From NCBI GenBank assembly GCA_016177875.1, contig JACOUL010000051.1, positions 1 through 54,994 of the forward strand: 54,994 bases of DNA. Reading direction: 5' to 3'. The position numbers and the translations under genes are program-made. The notes beneath the pieces were generated by a model. That model ran no database searches and was not told the origin of the DNA. It saw only the letters and a list, made by a program, of their open reading frames with translations. Positions 17,434 to 27,712 of the stretch are shown here, piece after piece; within the stretch, counting starts at the first letter, position 1; every line of letters starts with the position of its first letter. The DNA is from Burkholderiales bacterium (lineage in GTDB: Bacteria; Pseudomonadota; Gammaproteobacteria; Burkholderiales; Burkholderiaceae_D).

Positions 17434-19230
17434 CTACGCAGCTTTCGCTGGCGATGTTGACGGAATCGATTGATGGCAAAAACGCAATTCTTGTGGGTAA
17501 GGAAAAACATCTTCGACATACCCCTGCATTATCCGCTCTTTTTTGGCTTGCCAATATTCCGGCGTGAGCAAATCGGCGTGATATTTCATGAAATACTGCC
17601 TCACCTTGGGATTGCCGAGCAGAAAAGTACCTAATTGCTCAGGGAAAACGTCATTTTTCGCAATGGCATACCAAGGTTCGGATGCCATTTCTTCTTCTTC
17701 GTTGCGCGCCTCAGGGATTTTCCGGAAGTTACAATCGGTCAGATACTCGATTTCATCGTAGTCGTAAAACACGACGCGTCCATGTTTGGTGACGCCGAAG
17801 TTTTTGTACAGCATGTCGCCCGGGAAGATATTGGCGGCGACCAGGTCCTTGATCGCATTGCCGTATTCCCTGACACCGTGTTCCGTCGCCGCATCGTCGC
17901 AGCGTACTTCCGCTTCGGCCAGCCAAATGTTCAGCGGCGTCATGCGGCGTTCGATGTACACATGCTTGATGATGATTTGCTCGTCTTCTTCCTCGACGAT
18001 GGAAGGCGCGACCGCTTTTAAATCCGCCAGCAGTTCTTCCGAAAAACGCTGGCGCGGAAAAGCAACGTTCGAATATTCGAGCGTGTCGGCCATGCGCCCG
18101 ACACGATCGTGGAACTTCACCAGCTGATACTTTTCCTTGACCAGCGCGCGCGTGGTTTCTTTCGGCGCCGGGAAATGATCCTTGATCACCTTGAACACAT
18201 AGGGGAAAGACGGTAAGTCGAACACCACCATCACCAGGCCGCGAATGCCGGGCGTCGCTTCAAAACGGTCGGAGGAATAGCGCAAGTGGTGCAGGTAGTC
18301 GCGATAGAACAGCGCCTTGCCTTGCTTTTGCAAACCGAGCACGGTGTAGATTTCGCTGCGCGGCTTGTTGGGCATCAGCGAGCGCAGGAAATGCACATAG
18401 GCCGACGGCACTTCCATATCCACCATGAAGTAAGCGCGCGTGAAGGAAAACAGCATGGCGATATGGACCGGGTCAAACAAGATGGTATCCAATACCAGCT
18501 GGCCTTTGCGGTTGTGCAGGATCGGAATGACGAAGGGATAGATGCGGCTGCCGTTAATGCCACGCCCGACGATGTAAGCGCCCTTGTTGCGGTAGAAAAG
18601 ACTGGCCAGCACCTGGATCTGGTGATTGGCTTCGCGCGGGATGCCGGCGAACACTTCGCTGTGGCGCCCGGCGACATAGCCGACGTCGCGCTCCAGATCG
18701 GCGAATTCGCATTGCAGCTGAAAATTGGTGATGATGCGCTTCAGGGTCGCGCGCAAACCTTCCTTGCCGGGATAGTAGACGCGGTAAGTCGGCACGCCGT
18801 CGTCCGGCTCGATGTATTCGGTTGAGACTGCCGGCCGCACGAAAATGAAATCGTTGTGGAAGTACGTGCGATGCAAAATATTGCAGCACACCGAGTTGAA
18901 GAAGGTCTCGGCCAGTTCCGGCTGCTTGTGGTCGATCAGCATGCCGATGTAATGGAGCTTCACTTCGCGCCATACATCATCCGACAAGTCTTCCTGGTCA
19001 TATTCATCTTCGAGGATCGTGACGCATTCGTGCACGCGCTGGTCGTAATAAGAAATCCGGTCGCGCGCTTCGGTTTGCCCGACTTTCCAATTGCTTTGCT
19101 CGAAATTGCGCTTGGCTTGCTGGCTGGCCTGACGGAACAAGCGGTAATGCTTGTTGAAGCCTTCGAGCATGGTGCGCGCGATGTCGAACGCAATTTGCGA
19201 CGATAGAAGTTTGGGAAAGGCGGGTTGCAT
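17434..19230 (-). CDS. aceK: Isocitrate dehydrogenase kinase/phosphatase
   Basis: A 598-residue AceK, the bifunctional enzyme that phosphorylates and dephosphorylates isocitrate dehydrogenase. It thereby splits carbon between the TCA cycle and the glyoxylate shunt. The length fits the family, with the N-terminal regulatory half and the C-terminal kinase fold ([39 protein letters not shown]). Its place among acetyl-CoA-generating leucine genes is sensible because growth on leucine needs the shunt. No aceA or aceB is in the window. Confidence 0.96.
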   Translation of the reverse strand: MQPAFPKLLSSQIAFDIARTMLEGFNKHYRLFRQASQQAKRNFEQSNWKVGQTEARDRISYYDQRVHECVTILEDEYDQEDLSDDVWREVKLHYIGMLIDHKQPELAETFFNSVCCNILHRTYFHNDFIFVRPAVSTEYIEPDDGVPTYRVYYPGKEGLRATLKRIITNFQLQCEFADLERDVGYVAGRHSEVFAGIPREANHQIQVLASLFYRNKGAYIVGRGINGSRIYPFVIPILHNRKGQLVLDTILFDPVHIAMLFSFTRAYFMVDMEVPSAYVHFLRSLMPNKPRSEIYTVLGLQKQGKALFYRDYLHHLRYSSDRFEATPGIRGLVMVVFDLPSFPYVFKVIKDHFPAPKETTRALVKEKYQLVKFHDRVGRMADTLEYSNVAFPRQRFSEELLADLKAVAPSIVEEEDEQIIIKHVYIERRMTPLNIWLAEAEVRCDDAATEHGVREYGNAIKDLVAANIFPGDMLYKNFGVTKHGRVVFYDYDEIEYLTDCNFRKIPEARNEEEEMASEPWYAIAKNDVFPEQLGTFLLGNPKVRQYFMKYHADLLTPEYWQAKKERIMQGYVEDVFPYPQELRFCHQSIPSTSPAKAA

Positions 19231-19301
19231 CTGACAGTCCAGGTATTCCTAAAACAGGTAGTTTAACCAATTGCGGCGCATGTTGAATCAAGCGCTGCGC
19301 T

Positions 19302-20486
19302 TTAGCGCGTTTCCGCAAACAATTCGCGGCCGATCAACATGCGCCGGATCTCACTGGTGCCGGCGCCGATTTCATAGAGCTTGGCGTCGCGCCACAAACG
19401 CCCGGTCGGATATTCGTTGATATACCCGTTCCCGCCCAGCGCCTGAATCGCTTCGCCCGCCATCCACGTGGCTTTCTCGGCCGAATACAAAATGGCGCCT
19501 GCCGCATCCTTGCGCAGCGCGCGCACCGCGTCCGGCGTCCGGGCACGATCGCATGCCTGGCCGACGGCATACACATAGGCTTTGCACGCCATCATGGTCG
19601 AATACATGTCGGCGATTTTGCCTTGCATGAGTTGGAATTCGCCGATCGCCTGGCCGAACTGCTTACGATCGTGAATGTAGGGAATCACCACGTCCATACA
19701 TGCCTGCATGATGCCGAGCGGCCCGCCCGACAACACTGCGCGCTCAACATCCAAACCGGACATCAAGACATTGACGCCGTTGCCGACGCCGCCGAGCACA
19801 TTCTCTGCAGGCACTTCGCAATCCTCGAATACCAATTCACCGGTATGTGAGCCGCGCATGCCGAGTTTATCGAGTTTTTGCGCGACGCGAAAACCCTTGA
19901 ACGATTTCTCGATCAAGAATGCCGTGATGCCGCGCGCACCGGCTTGCGCATCGCTCTTGGCATATACCACCAAGACGTCGGCATCCGGCCCGTTGGTGAT
20001 CCACATCTTGGTGCCGTTTAACACCCAGCGGTCGCCTTGTAAATCGGCGCGCAACTTCATCGACACCACATCCGATCCGGCATTGGGCTCGGACATCGCC
20101 AATGCGCCGATGAAGTCTCCCGAGATCAGCTTAGGCAAATATTTTGTCTTCTGTTCGGCTGTGCCGTTGCGATGAATTTGATTCACGCACAAATTGGAAT
20201 GTGCCCCGTAAGACAAGGCCACCGATGCCGACGCCCGCGAGAGCTCTTCCATCGCAACGATGTGCGCGAGATAGCTCATGGCTGCGCCGCCGTACTCTTC
20301 GCCCGCAGTGATGCCGAGGATGCCGAGATCGCCCATTTTTTTCCAGAGATCCATGGGAAATTGATCGTCGCGATCGATGTTTGCGGCGCGGGGCGCAAGT
20401 TCGTTTTGCGCGAATTGCTGAACGGTCGCGCGCAAAGCGGCGATATCGTCGCCGTGGTCGAAGCTCAGGCCGGGCAAGTGCAGCAT
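19302..20486 (-). CDS. liuA: Isovaleryl-CoA dehydrogenase
   Basis: A 394-residue FAD-dependent acyl-CoA dehydrogenase that oxidises isovaleryl-CoA to 3-methylcrotonyl-CoA, the first dedicated step of the cluster. Motifs include [33 protein letters not shown] and the C-terminal [19 protein letters not shown]. The start at 20486 has a GAGGAAAAT ribosome binding site; the open frame extends to 20669 but overlaps the upstream gene. The assignment to isovalerate rests on cluster context. It follows the PaaI-like gene with a gap of 22 bp. Confidence 0.94.
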   Translation of the reverse strand: MLHLPGLSFDHGDDIAALRATVQQFAQNELAPRAANIDRDDQFPMDLWKKMGDLGILGITAGEEYGGAAMSYLAHIVAMEELSRASASVALSYGAHSNLCVNQIHRNGTAEQKTKYLPKLISGDFIGALAMSEPNAGSDVVSMKLRADLQGDRWVLNGTKMWITNGPDADVLVVYAKSDAQAGARGITAFLIEKSFKGFRVAQKLDKLGMRGSHTGELVFEDCEVPAENVLGGVGNGVNVLMSGLDVERAVLSGGPLGIMQACMDVVIPYIHDRKQFGQAIGEFQLMQGKIADMYSTMMACKAYVYAVGQACDRARTPDAVRALRKDAAGAILYSAEKATWMAGEAIQALGGNGYINEYPTGRLWRDAKLYEIGAGTSEIRRMLIGRELFAETR

Positions 20487-20508
20487 GGCATTTTCCTCGT
20501 GGTAAGTC

Positions 20509-20952
20509 TTATTTTTTATCGATGACGAATAGCGTTTGCTGAAAAATAGCGCAGAGTTTTTCTTCGCCATTTTTGCTGGAAAAAATTTCGCCGGTGGTAA
20601 TCGCCAGGGATCGGCCGGCTTTGATGACTTTCGCTCGGCCGACCAAGGCATCGCCGTCGCCCGGCGCAAGCATGTTGATTTTGTACTCGACCGCTACGCC
20701 GTCGCGCGATGGCATCAACACGCTATAGGCAGCAAATCCGCCGACGGTGTCGGCCATGGTGCCGAACACGCCGCCGTGAAAAGTGCCGTGATGCTGGGTC
20801 ACCGCTTCGCTCTTCGGAATGACGATTTCGCAAGTGCCGCGTCCGATTCGTGTCATTTTCGCGCCGAGTGCCTGCAATGCGCCTTGGTTGGCAAATGTTT
20901 CCTGCATGGCGGCTGCCACTTCTTCCGATACGCCCTCTATTTTTACTGTCAT
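20509..20952 (-). CDS. PaaI-family hotdog thioesterase
   Basis: A 147-residue hotdog-fold protein with [22 protein letters not shown], the active-site segment of PaaI-type acyl-CoA thioesterases. It probably hydrolyses acyl-CoA that would otherwise trap CoA during leucine breakdown. It is the first gene of the run going to liuA and lies downstream of a LiuR-type palindrome. AGGAAAATTC precedes the ATG. Confidence 0.88.
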   Translation of the reverse strand: MTVKIEGVSEEVAAAMQETFANQGALQALGAKMTRIGRGTCEIVIPKSEAVTQHHGTFHGGVFGTMADTVGGFAAYSVLMPSRDGVAVEYKINMLAPGDGDALVGRAKVIKAGRSLAITTGEIFSSKNGEEKLCAIFQQTLFVIDKK

Positions 20953-21004
20953 GAATTTTCCTGGTTTGATTGCCGCTGATTTAAATACTGCAAATGTTGA
21001 TTAC

Positions 21005-21018
21005 CGTTTACGTAAACG
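21005..21018. promoter_or_regulatory. Probable LiuR operator upstream of paaI-liuA
   Basis: CGTTTACGTAAACG is a perfect 14-bp palindrome 53-66 bp upstream of the PaaI-like start codon. It resembles the second site at 21540-21555 (TTTACGTTAACGTCAA) and the TTACGTxAACGT-type motif I recall for LiuR regulons. MerR regulators bind such dyads in stretched promoters. Binding is inferred. Confidence 0.65.
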
Positions 21019-21033
21019 TGAATCTGATGAGCA

Positions 21034-21507
21034 TCATGCCGCCTGGCGCGTACGCGAAGAGGGCTTTTTGCCGCGCGCGCGCGGTGCCGGCTTGCCATTC
21101 GTTTTAACGGCGGCTTTGCTTTGCGCTGCGCCCGCCGTCAATGCCCGTTTGCATTCCTTCTCATGAAACGCAATTTCGGCCAGCGTCACTTCTATGTCTT
21201 CGCGCTGCTGTTCCAAGGCTTCGCGATGGCGCGCAAGCACCGTCAAAAAGCGCTTCATCTGCGCAGCGGAGTCGCGCGGCGACTCGTACATATCGACTAA
21301 GCTCTTGATTTCAGACAGCGACAAGCCAAGCCGTTTGCCGCGCAGAGTCAGCTTTAAGCGCGTGCGTTCTCGCGCTGTATATACGCGCACGCGGCCGTTG
21401 ACGCCTTCACGACGCGGCGTGATCAAGCCCTGGTCTTCATAGAAACGGATTGCGCGCGGCGTAATATCAAATTCGCGCGCCAATTCGGTGATGGTATAGG
21501 TGGGCAT
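21034..21507 (-). CDS. liuR: MerR-family regulator of leucine degradation
   Basis: A 157-residue MerR-type protein. Residues 4-37 form the winged HTH (YTITELAREFDITPRAIRFYEDQGLI), followed by a coiled-coil region to about 120. A basic lysine/arginine/alanine tail follows. It lacks the metal-binding cysteine pattern of CueR or MerR; the single Cys near residue 118 is not enough. The name follows from its position upstream of liuA and the two palindromes. It probably represses or activates the paaI-liuA operon and its own gene. Confidence 0.82.
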   Translation of the reverse strand: MPTYTITELAREFDITPRAIRFYEDQGLITPRREGVNGRVRVYTARERTRLKLTLRGKRLGLSLSEIKSLVDMYESPRDSAAQMKRFLTVLARHREALEQQREDIEVTLAEIAFHEKECKRALTAGAAQSKAAVKTNGKPAPRARGKKPSSRTRQAA

Positions 21508-21539
21508 CGCGTGCTGTGTTCGGATAAAATGAATGGCAG

Positions 21540-21555
21540 TTTACGTTAACGTCAA
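21540..21555. promoter_or_regulatory. Probable LiuR operator between liuR and the MBL gene
   Basis: TTTACGTTAACGTCAA contains a perfect ACGTTAACGT core with partly symmetric flanks. It lies 33-48 bp before the liuR start and 72-87 bp before the divergent MBL-hydrolase start, so it could control both. Confidence 0.65.
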
Positions 21556-21626
21556 TCGCATTGTAGGCGCGCCGGCGCGAAAAGTGAATCGCGTTTCCGA
21601 AATGACAATCCCATCTTTTTTTTCGC

Positions 21627-22700
21627 ATGAATCCTCTCGAATCCAGACTTGACTATCTCTTCGGCGACGTCATGCCGCAAGCCGGTGAAATCATGCAGGT
21701 CGCGCCCGGCGTGTATTGGCTGCGCATGGGCCTGCCGTTTGCCCTCAACCATATCAACCTGTGGCTGCTCGAAGATGAGATGGAGGGCAACGATGGCTGG
21801 GTGCGCGGTTGGACCATCGTCGATTGCGGCATCGCCAACGAGGCAACGCGCGCGGCGTGGGAAGATATTTTTGCGAAACACTTGGGCGGCCGGCCGGTTC
21901 TGCGCGTGATTGTCACGCACTGCCATCCGGATCATGTCGGCCTTGCCGATTGGTTGTGTGCCCGCTGGAATGTGTCTCTTTGGATGCCCGCCGCCGAATA
22001 TGCTTTTGCGCGGATGATGTCGGCCGCTTTGCCCGGCGTCGAAGGCACTGCCGTCGTGCCGCATTTTCGTCGACATGGTTTGTCGGATCCGGAACTGATC
22101 GAAAAAATCGGCCAGCGCAAAAATTATTATCCAAGCTTAGTCCCCGCTGTACCGCATGCCTATATCCGCATGCAAGACGGAGACGTGCTTCGAATCGGCA
22201 AGCGAGAATGGCGCGTCATCACCGGCTTCGGTCATGCCCCCGAACATGCCGCACTGTACTGCTCGGATATATCCGTCTTGATTTCCGGCGACATGGTTTT
22301 GCCTCGTATTTCAACCAATGTATCGGTGTTCGCGATTGAACCCGAATCCAATCCTGTTCAACAGTATTTGGATTCATTGGCCCGTTACTTAACTCTGTCG
22401 ATGGATACCTTGGTCCTGCCTTCTCACGGAAAGCCTTTTCGCGGATTGCATGAACGCGTAAGTCAGTTGCAAAATCATCATCGCGAACGCTTGGCTGAAG
22501 TGCTGCATGCTTGCTCTACGCCGCGTACCGCAGCTGAAATCGTACCCATCATGTTTTCTCGCCCGCTTGACTCACACCAGCTTACCTTCGCTCTGGGCGA
22601 GGCCTTGGCGCATTTACACAAGCTTTGGTATGACGGCACCCTGCGGCGCCGATGTGGTGCAGACGGCGTAATTCGATTTTCGGTCACTCGAAGTAACTGA
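21627..22700 (+). CDS. MBL-fold metallohydrolase with C-terminal helical domain
   Basis: A 357-residue metallo-beta-lactamase-fold protein. The HxHxDH zinc motif is THCHPDH (His98, His100, Asp102, His103). Further ligands are likely in the GHAPEH segment, the Asp of LISGDMV and the His of PSHGKP. The C-terminal 90 residues resemble the small wHTH-like domain of LACTB2-type hydrolases. The substrate is unknown; thioester hydrolysis is plausible given the divergent liuR and the shared operator. Its expression may respond to leucine catabolites. Confidence 0.85.
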   Translation: MNPLESRLDYLFGDVMPQAGEIMQVAPGVYWLRMGLPFALNHINLWLLEDEMEGNDGWVRGWTIVDCGIANEATRAAWEDIFAKHLGGRPVLRVIVTHCHPDHVGLADWLCARWNVSLWMPAAEYAFARMMSAALPGVEGTAVVPHFRRHGLSDPELIEKIGQRKNYYPSLVPAVPHAYIRMQDGDVLRIGKREWRVITGFGHAPEHAALYCSDISVLISGDMVLPRISTNVSVFAIEPESNPVQQYLDSLARYLTLSMDTLVLPSHGKPFRGLHERVSQLQNHHRERLAEVLHACSTPRTAAEIVPIMFSRPLDSHQLTFALGEALAHLHKLWYDGTLRRRCGADGVIRFSVTRSN

Positions 22701-22710
22701 AATCGGATTG

Positions 22711-22748
22711 CCCTTATTTCTATAGCAAGCTACTATTAGAAATAAGGG
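22711..22748. terminator. Hairpin after the MBL-hydrolase gene
   Basis: CCCTTATTTCTA (22711-22722) pairs perfectly with TAGAAATAAGGG (22737-22748), a 12-bp stem with a 14-nt loop. It starts 10 bp after the MBL stop. No T run follows, so it may act as an mRNA-stabilising end or a weak terminator. The rest of the 22749-22980 gap shows no gene. Confidence 0.6.
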
Positions 22749-22980
22749 GTGGAAAACTTGCATTCAACATAGGCTCTAGCTCTGAAGAATCGGTATACTC
22801 GCTGCCCCATGAGTCCGTTTTCTGCGGTCCATGAATTTGAGTAAAACACTAAGGAATTAAATTTCCTTTCGTGGCTCCAATAGATTATTGACAAGTATCA
22901 CGGCCATTGACGACAGTCACAAATAGTTCCACCCAGCTAGAGACTGACTGTTAGGCCTACACATGGAATAGTTCGCGGTC

Positions 22981-23394
22981 ATGAAAGCATCAATAGAACG
23001 AGAAGATTTCAGCGAGCGTCTGCAACAAGCTCTACGTAACGCCGACTATTCCCCAGACAGCCCAACCCAGCTCGCGCGCGAATTCAACGTCCGCTTTTCC
23101 GGCCGCCCGATCACGGTGCATGCGGCACGCAAGTGGTTAGTTGGCGAGGCAATCCCGACGCAGGAGAAACTGCGTACTCTGGCTCAATGGCTGGGTGTTC
23201 CCGCTGAATGGCTGCGCTTCGGCAGCAATTCAACCGAGGGCGGCACAGTAGGCGATGCCGGCGGCGTACCGGTGCGCTTTGAATCGGCCGATGTGAAATT
23301 GATCGCCGATTTGCAAAGGCTGGATGACCATTACCGCATGATCGCCCGCGAAATTATTCGCATGCTGGTGCGCTTGAGCCGCTCCAAAGAGTAA
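22981..23394 (+). CDS. XRE-like HTH regulator
   Basis: A 137-residue protein. Residues about 12-75 form an HTH region of lambda-repressor/XRE type (TQLAREFNVR, then VHAARKWLVGEAIPTQEKLRTLAQWLGV). A C-terminal amphipathic helix (ADLQRLDDHYRMIAREIIRML) could dimerise the protein. The type is common in betaproteobacteria as a lone regulator. The target is unknown. It converges with the SDR gene at 23403. Confidence 0.75.
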   Translation: MKASIEREDFSERLQQALRNADYSPDSPTQLAREFNVRFSGRPITVHAARKWLVGEAIPTQEKLRTLAQWLGVPAEWLRFGSNSTEGGTVGDAGGVPVRFESADVKLIADLQRLDDHYRMIAREIIRMLVRLSRSKE

Positions 23395-23402
23395 GGAAAT
23401 CC

Positions 23403-24191
23403 TTACCCTTTCCCTTCGTCTTGCCGCACTTTGTGTGGCGCGCGCAAGAAAATCGCATCGTATAGCCAATTCGGCATCATCGCCAACAGATTCGCCGCGA
23501 TACCCATTTGCCAGGGAACGACGCAATAGCTCTTCCCTTTTTCGATGGCAGCGACGGCCTTCGCGGCAAATGTCGGCGCAGGCATAAGAAACGGCATGGG
23601 ATAGCTATTTACTTGCGTCATCGGCGTATCGATATACCCGGGCGCGATGGTGACCACCTTGATTCCCGCCGGCTTCATCTCCAAGCGCAGCGATTCGCAA
23701 TAGACGCGCACGGCCGCCTTCGAAGCGCTATAGGCGCCGGCGCCCGGCAAACCTCGCACACCCGCCACGCTCGCAATGCCGACCAAGCGAGGATCGCCGC
23801 CACGACGAGCTTCTTCTTTCATGGCGTCGATAAATGGTGCAAACGTAGCGACCGTCGCGGTAACATTCGTGGCGAATATTTTTTCAAACACCGCCATGTC
23901 TTCAGCGTGGTCGGTCAGCGTACCCAGCGATATGCCGGCATTGGCAATGACGATGTCGACACCTTGATGCGCACCGATAAAATCCGCCGCTGCATTGGCC
24001 AAGGCTGCGTTGTCGGTGACGTCGACCGTATAGCAACGATGGAGATGAGAATTGGGAAGGCTTGCGGCAAGCTGGCGCAGCGCTGACTCGCGTCTGGCCA
24101 GCAAACCTAGAACGGCGCCTTGCTCCGCATAACGCGCCGCTAGGGCGGCGCCAATGCCGCTGGAGGCGCCGGTGATGAAGACGCGCTTCAT
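23403..24191 (-). CDS. Short-chain dehydrogenase/reductase
   Basis: A 262-residue SDR with TGASSGIG at residues 7-14, the NAG motif (IANAGISLG) and a YSASK catalytic motif after ASVAGVRG. The C-terminal region is hydrophobic (PWQMGIAANLLAMMPNWLYDAIFL), suggesting membrane association. The substrate is unknown. It follows dsbA, and the order argS-SPOR-dsbA-SDR is common in Burkholderiales. Confidence 0.88.
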   Translation of the reverse strand: MKRVFITGASSGIGAALAARYAEQGAVLGLLARRESALRQLAASLPNSHLHRCYTVDVTDNAALANAAADFIGAHQGVDIVIANAGISLGTLTDHAEDMAVFEKIFATNVTATVATFAPFIDAMKEEARRGGDPRLVGIASVAGVRGLPGAGAYSASKAAVRVYCESLRLEMKPAGIKVVTIAPGYIDTPMTQVNSYPMPFLMPAPTFAAKAVAAIEKGKSYCVVPWQMGIAANLLAMMPNWLYDAIFLRAPHKVRQDEGKG

Positions 24192-24218
24192 CGACCCTCT
24201 TGAGCGATTACCGTCGAA

Positions 24219-24935
24219 TTATTTTTTCTTTTTCACGTCAGCGCTTGCGGCCGGCTTCTGTGCTGCCGCGCCGGATTCCTTCGCCGCTTTAGCGACCAAA
24301 TAATCCATCACTTTCACGGTGGACTCATGCAAGGTTGCTTCCGCTTGATTGCCGTTGCCGGTAGAAATAATCGAAGGCGACGTTACATAACGGCCGGCGA
24401 TCGCGATCGTTGGGACGCCCTCGATACGGTAATCCTGTTGGAGGGCAGGCACACGATTGACCTTGGTTTGAACGCCAAAGGAGTTATACAAATCCAGGAA
24501 TTTTTGCTTATCGATACCCTGCTTGGCGATGAAATCGGCAATCTGTTCCTTGGTATCCAATTGCGCGCGGTCGACATGAATAGCGCGGAAAATTTTCTTT
24601 TGCATTTCTTCGGCCTTACCCATGGCTTCCAACGCATAGTACAAGCGCTGCTGCGGTTCCATGGATTCGCGGAAAAGCACCGGCACGCGCTTGAAGACGA
24701 TCTTATCGCCCTGCTTCTTCACCCATTCGGACAAGGCGGGTTCGAAGAAATTGCAATGCGGGCAGGAATACCAAAAGAATTCGATGACTTCTACCTTATT
24801 GCCGGATTCGGTCGTTTGCGCCTTGTCGAGCGTGCGGTAATCCTTGCCGTTCTCCGGATTGGCCGGGCTGGCGCCGGCAGTGGCCGCCATCAAGCAAAAG
24901 GTGGCAGCAGCGAATAGTTTGGTAAGAAAACGCAT
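24219..24935 (-). CDS. dsbA: Thiol:disulfide interchange protein DsbA
   Basis: A 238-residue periplasmic oxidoreductase. The N-terminal signal peptide ends near residue 22 (ATAGAS). The redox site is CPHC at residues 58-61, and the cis-proline is in RIEGVPTIAIAG. It introduces disulfide bonds into exported proteins, which include the Cys-rich lipase in this window. A lysine-rich tail ends the protein. Confidence 0.94.
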   Translation of the reverse strand: MRFLTKLFAAATFCLMAATAGASPANPENGKDYRTLDKAQTTESGNKVEVIEFFWYSCPHCNFFEPALSEWVKKQGDKIVFKRVPVLFRESMEPQQRLYYALEAMGKAEEMQKKIFRAIHVDRAQLDTKEQIADFIAKQGIDKQKFLDLYNSFGVQTKVNRVPALQQDYRIEGVPTIAIAGRYVTSPSIISTGNGNQAEATLHESTVKVMDYLVAKAAKESGAAAQKPAASADVKKKK

Positions 24936-24974
24936 ATTGTGGCTCTCTCAGAATTTGTTGAGGAAAAACGTCAA

Positions 24975-25625
24975 TTATTTGGGGATGCGCACGACCGCCA
25001 CATCCACGCCATTCTCGGACAACTTGGTACGCACTTTATTCATCGCATCGACTTCGCCGAAAGGGCCGACGCGCACGCGATACAAAGTGCCATTGTCGGT
25101 CGCGCGTTCACTGATGCGGGTTTCGACGCCGAGTAAAGCCAATTTTGCCTTGGTATTTTCGGCATCGGTCTGTTCGCGAAAAGCGCCGGCTTGCAAATAA
25201 TACGTCCATTTTTCTTCAGTCGCATCGGGCTTGACGCCATCCTTGGCTGCGGTTTTGTCAACCGGCTTGGCGGCATTGTCCACGGGCTTGCCATCAACCG
25301 GTTTGCCGTCTGCTTTCGCCGTCTTGATGTCGGCTTTGGCGTCGACTTTTTTATCCGGTGCAGTCGGATCGGTCGGCTCAGCTTCCTTAACGAATTCTTT
25401 CGCGGCTTCTTTTGCCGGCGCTTGATTGCCGTAGAGCGACTTGTTCAAGTCGATTCCTTGGCTTGCCACCGGTTCGATCAGCTTGTCTTGCTTGGCGCGA
25501 TTGACGAAAGGCACCGGTGTCTTATTGATCGTAATCGCGACCACCACCGCGATCGACAAGCCGATCACCAAGCCGATGATCATGCCTAGGATAGTACCGC
25601 CTGCTTGCTTGTTCCTGAAATTCAT
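24975..25625 (-). CDS. SPOR-domain membrane protein (FtsN-like)
   Basis: A 216-residue protein with one N-terminal membrane helix (residues 12-33). A long hydrophilic linker rich in Lys, Asp, Ala and Pro follows, then a C-terminal SPOR domain (residues about 138-216, WTYYLQAGAFREQTDAE...). SPOR domains bind denuded septal peptidoglycan. It has the topology of FtsN but is shorter. It lies 7 bp downstream of argS and 39 bp upstream of dsbA. Confidence 0.88.
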   Translation of the reverse strand: MNFRNKQAGGTILGMIIGLVIGLSIAVVVAITINKTPVPFVNRAKQDKLIEPVASQGIDLNKSLYGNQAPAKEAAKEFVKEAEPTDPTAPDKKVDAKADIKTAKADGKPVDGKPVDNAAKPVDKTAAKDGVKPDATEEKWTYYLQAGAFREQTDAENTKAKLALLGVETRISERATDNGTLYRVRVGPFGEVDAMNKVRTKLSENGVDVAVVRIPK

Positions 25626-25632
25626 GATGCTC

Positions 25633-27366
25633 CTACATGCGTGACGGCGCCGATACGCCGATCAGCGCCAAACCATTGCGCAATACTTGCCGGGTCGCTT
25701 TCATTAACGCCAGCCGCGCCATTCTGGTGGACATATCGTCGACCAGAACGCGCTCGGCATTGTAGTAACTATGCAATTCGCCCGCCAATTCGCGCAGGTA
25801 GAACGCTACCTGATGCGGCCCCAGTTCGTCGAGCGCTTTTTGCAGCATTTCCGGGTATTCGGCGAGCTTGGCCAGTAACGCGGCTTCGCGCGGCGAAGTC
25901 AACGCTGACAGTTCGACATCGTCAAGGGTAGCCTCATCACCGCCCCACTGCGTCATCACGGAGCAAATACGGGCATGCGCATACTGCACGTAGTACACCG
26001 GATTCTCGTCTGACTGCGCCAATGCCAAATCCACATCGAATACGAATTCCGTATCCGCCTTACGCGAAATGAGGAAGAAGCGCACCGCGTCGCGGCCGCG
26101 CGTCAAGTCGCGCGAGCCGTCTTCGTTTTTCACGTCGCCGGCAGACCATTCGATCAAATCGCGCAGGGTCACATACGATCCGGCGCGCTTGGAAATTTTG
26201 ACCTCTTCGCCATTTTTCATGACGGTGACCATCTTGTGCAAAACGTAGTCCGGGTAGCCTTGCGGGATACCCATGCCGATCGCTTGCAAGCCCGCGCGCA
26301 CACGCGCAATGGTGCCGTGATGATCGCTGCCTTGGATATTGATCGCCTTGGTGAAACCGCGTTTCCACTTGGTGATGTGATAAGCGACGTCGGGCACGAA
26401 ATACGTGTAGGAGCCGTCGGACTTTTTCATCACGCGGTCTTTGTCGTCGCCGTATTCGGTCGATTTGAGCCACAAAGCGCCATCCAGCTCATACGTCTTG
26501 CCGGCTTTGCTTAGGGCGTCGACCGCTGCCTCCACTTTACCGTCGTGGTAGAGCGAAGATTCGAGGTAATAGTGATCGAACTTGACGCCGAAAGCTTGCA
26601 AATCCAAATCCTGCTCACGGCGTAAATACGCCACGGCGAACAGGCGGATCGACTCCAAATCATTCGGATCGCCGCTGGCCGTGACCGGCGCGCCGTCGCT
26701 GGCCGACACGGTTTTCTTCGCCAAAAAGTCGTTAGCGATATCGGCAATGTAATCGCCGTTGTAGGCGGATTCCGGCCAATGCGCATCACCCGGCTTCAAC
26801 CCTCGCGCACGCGCCTGCACCGAGTAAGCCAGATTGCCGATCTGGGCACCGGCGTCGTTGTAATAAAACTCGCGCGTGACTTGGTAGCCTTGATGCTCGA
26901 ACAGCGAGGACAGAGCATCGCCCAAGGCACCTTGGCGGCCGTGCCCTACATGCAGCGGCCCGGTCGGATTGGCGGAAACGAATTCGATCAAGACGTTTTG
27001 GGCGGCACCGTGATTGCTCTTGCCGTACTGATCACCCTCTTTCAGCACGCTCTTGGCGACTGCTTGGCGTGCCGCCGGCGACAGGCGCAAATTAATGAAG
27101 CCTGGGCCGGCGATGTCGACTGCCGCGATTAAATCTTTACCTGCCGGGTTGGCCAGGATATGGTCCGCCACGGTTTGCGCCAATTCGCGCGGATTTTTTT
27201 TCAAGGGCTTGGCAAGCTGCAGCGCGAGATTACACGCGATGTCGCCATGCGCGGGGTCGCGCGGACGTTCTAATACGACCGCCGGTTTTATGTCGGTACC
27301 GGTCACCAAGGAAGCGACAGCCGCCTGAAATAACTCGGCGATTTGTTGTTTTTGCAAAGCAAGCAT
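25633..27366 (-). CDS. argS: Arginyl-tRNA synthetase
   Basis: A 577-residue class I aminoacyl-tRNA synthetase. The HIGH-type motif is HVGHGRQG after SANPTGPL, and the KMSKS-type region is KISKRAG. The N-terminal additional domain and the C-terminal anticodon-binding DALR helical domain have normal lengths. It charges tRNA-Arg; one such tRNA (CCG) lies at 45011-45086. The upstream gap holds a long palindromic element. Confidence 0.97.
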   Translation of the reverse strand: MLALQKQQIAELFQAAVASLVTGTDIKPAVVLERPRDPAHGDIACNLALQLAKPLKKNPRELAQTVADHILANPAGKDLIAAVDIAGPGFINLRLSPAARQAVAKSVLKEGDQYGKSNHGAAQNVLIEFVSANPTGPLHVGHGRQGALGDALSSLFEHQGYQVTREFYYNDAGAQIGNLAYSVQARARGLKPGDAHWPESAYNGDYIADIANDFLAKKTVSASDGAPVTASGDPNDLESIRLFAVAYLRREQDLDLQAFGVKFDHYYLESSLYHDGKVEAAVDALSKAGKTYELDGALWLKSTEYGDDKDRVMKKSDGSYTYFVPDVAYHITKWKRGFTKAINIQGSDHHGTIARVRAGLQAIGMGIPQGYPDYVLHKMVTVMKNGEEVKISKRAGSYVTLRDLIEWSAGDVKNEDGSRDLTRGRDAVRFFLISRKADTEFVFDVDLALAQSDENPVYYVQYAHARICSVMTQWGGDEATLDDVELSALTSPREAALLAKLAEYPEMLQKALDELGPHQVAFYLRELAGELHSYYNAERVLVDDMSTRMARLALMKATRQVLRNGLALIGVSAPSRM

Positions 27367-27427
27367 GGGAATGAAAAATCAGGGCGCGCGCAATGGCGCA
27401 AAAGTCCCGATTATACCGGCTGCGCTT

Positions 27428-27696
27428 AGAACCTGATCGGCATCTTTTTGGCAGGAGCGCAGCCCCGAGAACCGGTCGCATACTAGGCGCGGCGACGCGA
27501 CGTAGCGGTGCTACGGCAAGGAGCCGCAACAACGGAGGCGGCCGGTTATCGCGGCTGCCCGGAGGGTTCGGCCGGGAAGGGCGCATTGCGGCGTTGCGGC
27601 GCTTGCGCAGGGGACCACCCTGCGCGGCGCACCGCGCCTTGCACTGCATCCCTTCCCGACCGAACGCACCTGCCAAAAAGATGCCGATCAGGTTCT
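27428..27696. repeat. 269-bp element with perfect 28-bp inverted ends and two internal palindromes
   Basis: Positions 27428-27455 and 27669-27696 are perfect 28-bp inverted repeats (the left one begins AGAACCTGATCGGC). Between them lie two imperfect palindromes. The first, 27470-27547, has ends AACCGG/CCGGTT and centre CGTAGC-GGT-GCTACG. The second, 27566-27665, has ends GTTCGG/CCGAAC and centre GCGCAGGG-GGACCA-region-CCCTGCGC. No open frame of note. It fills the gap between argS and the CBS gene and looks like a MITE or a composite palindromic repeat. It could also be transcribed as a structured RNA. Confidence 0.75.
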
Positions 27697-27712
27697 TGAT
27701 GCGCAGGCGGAA

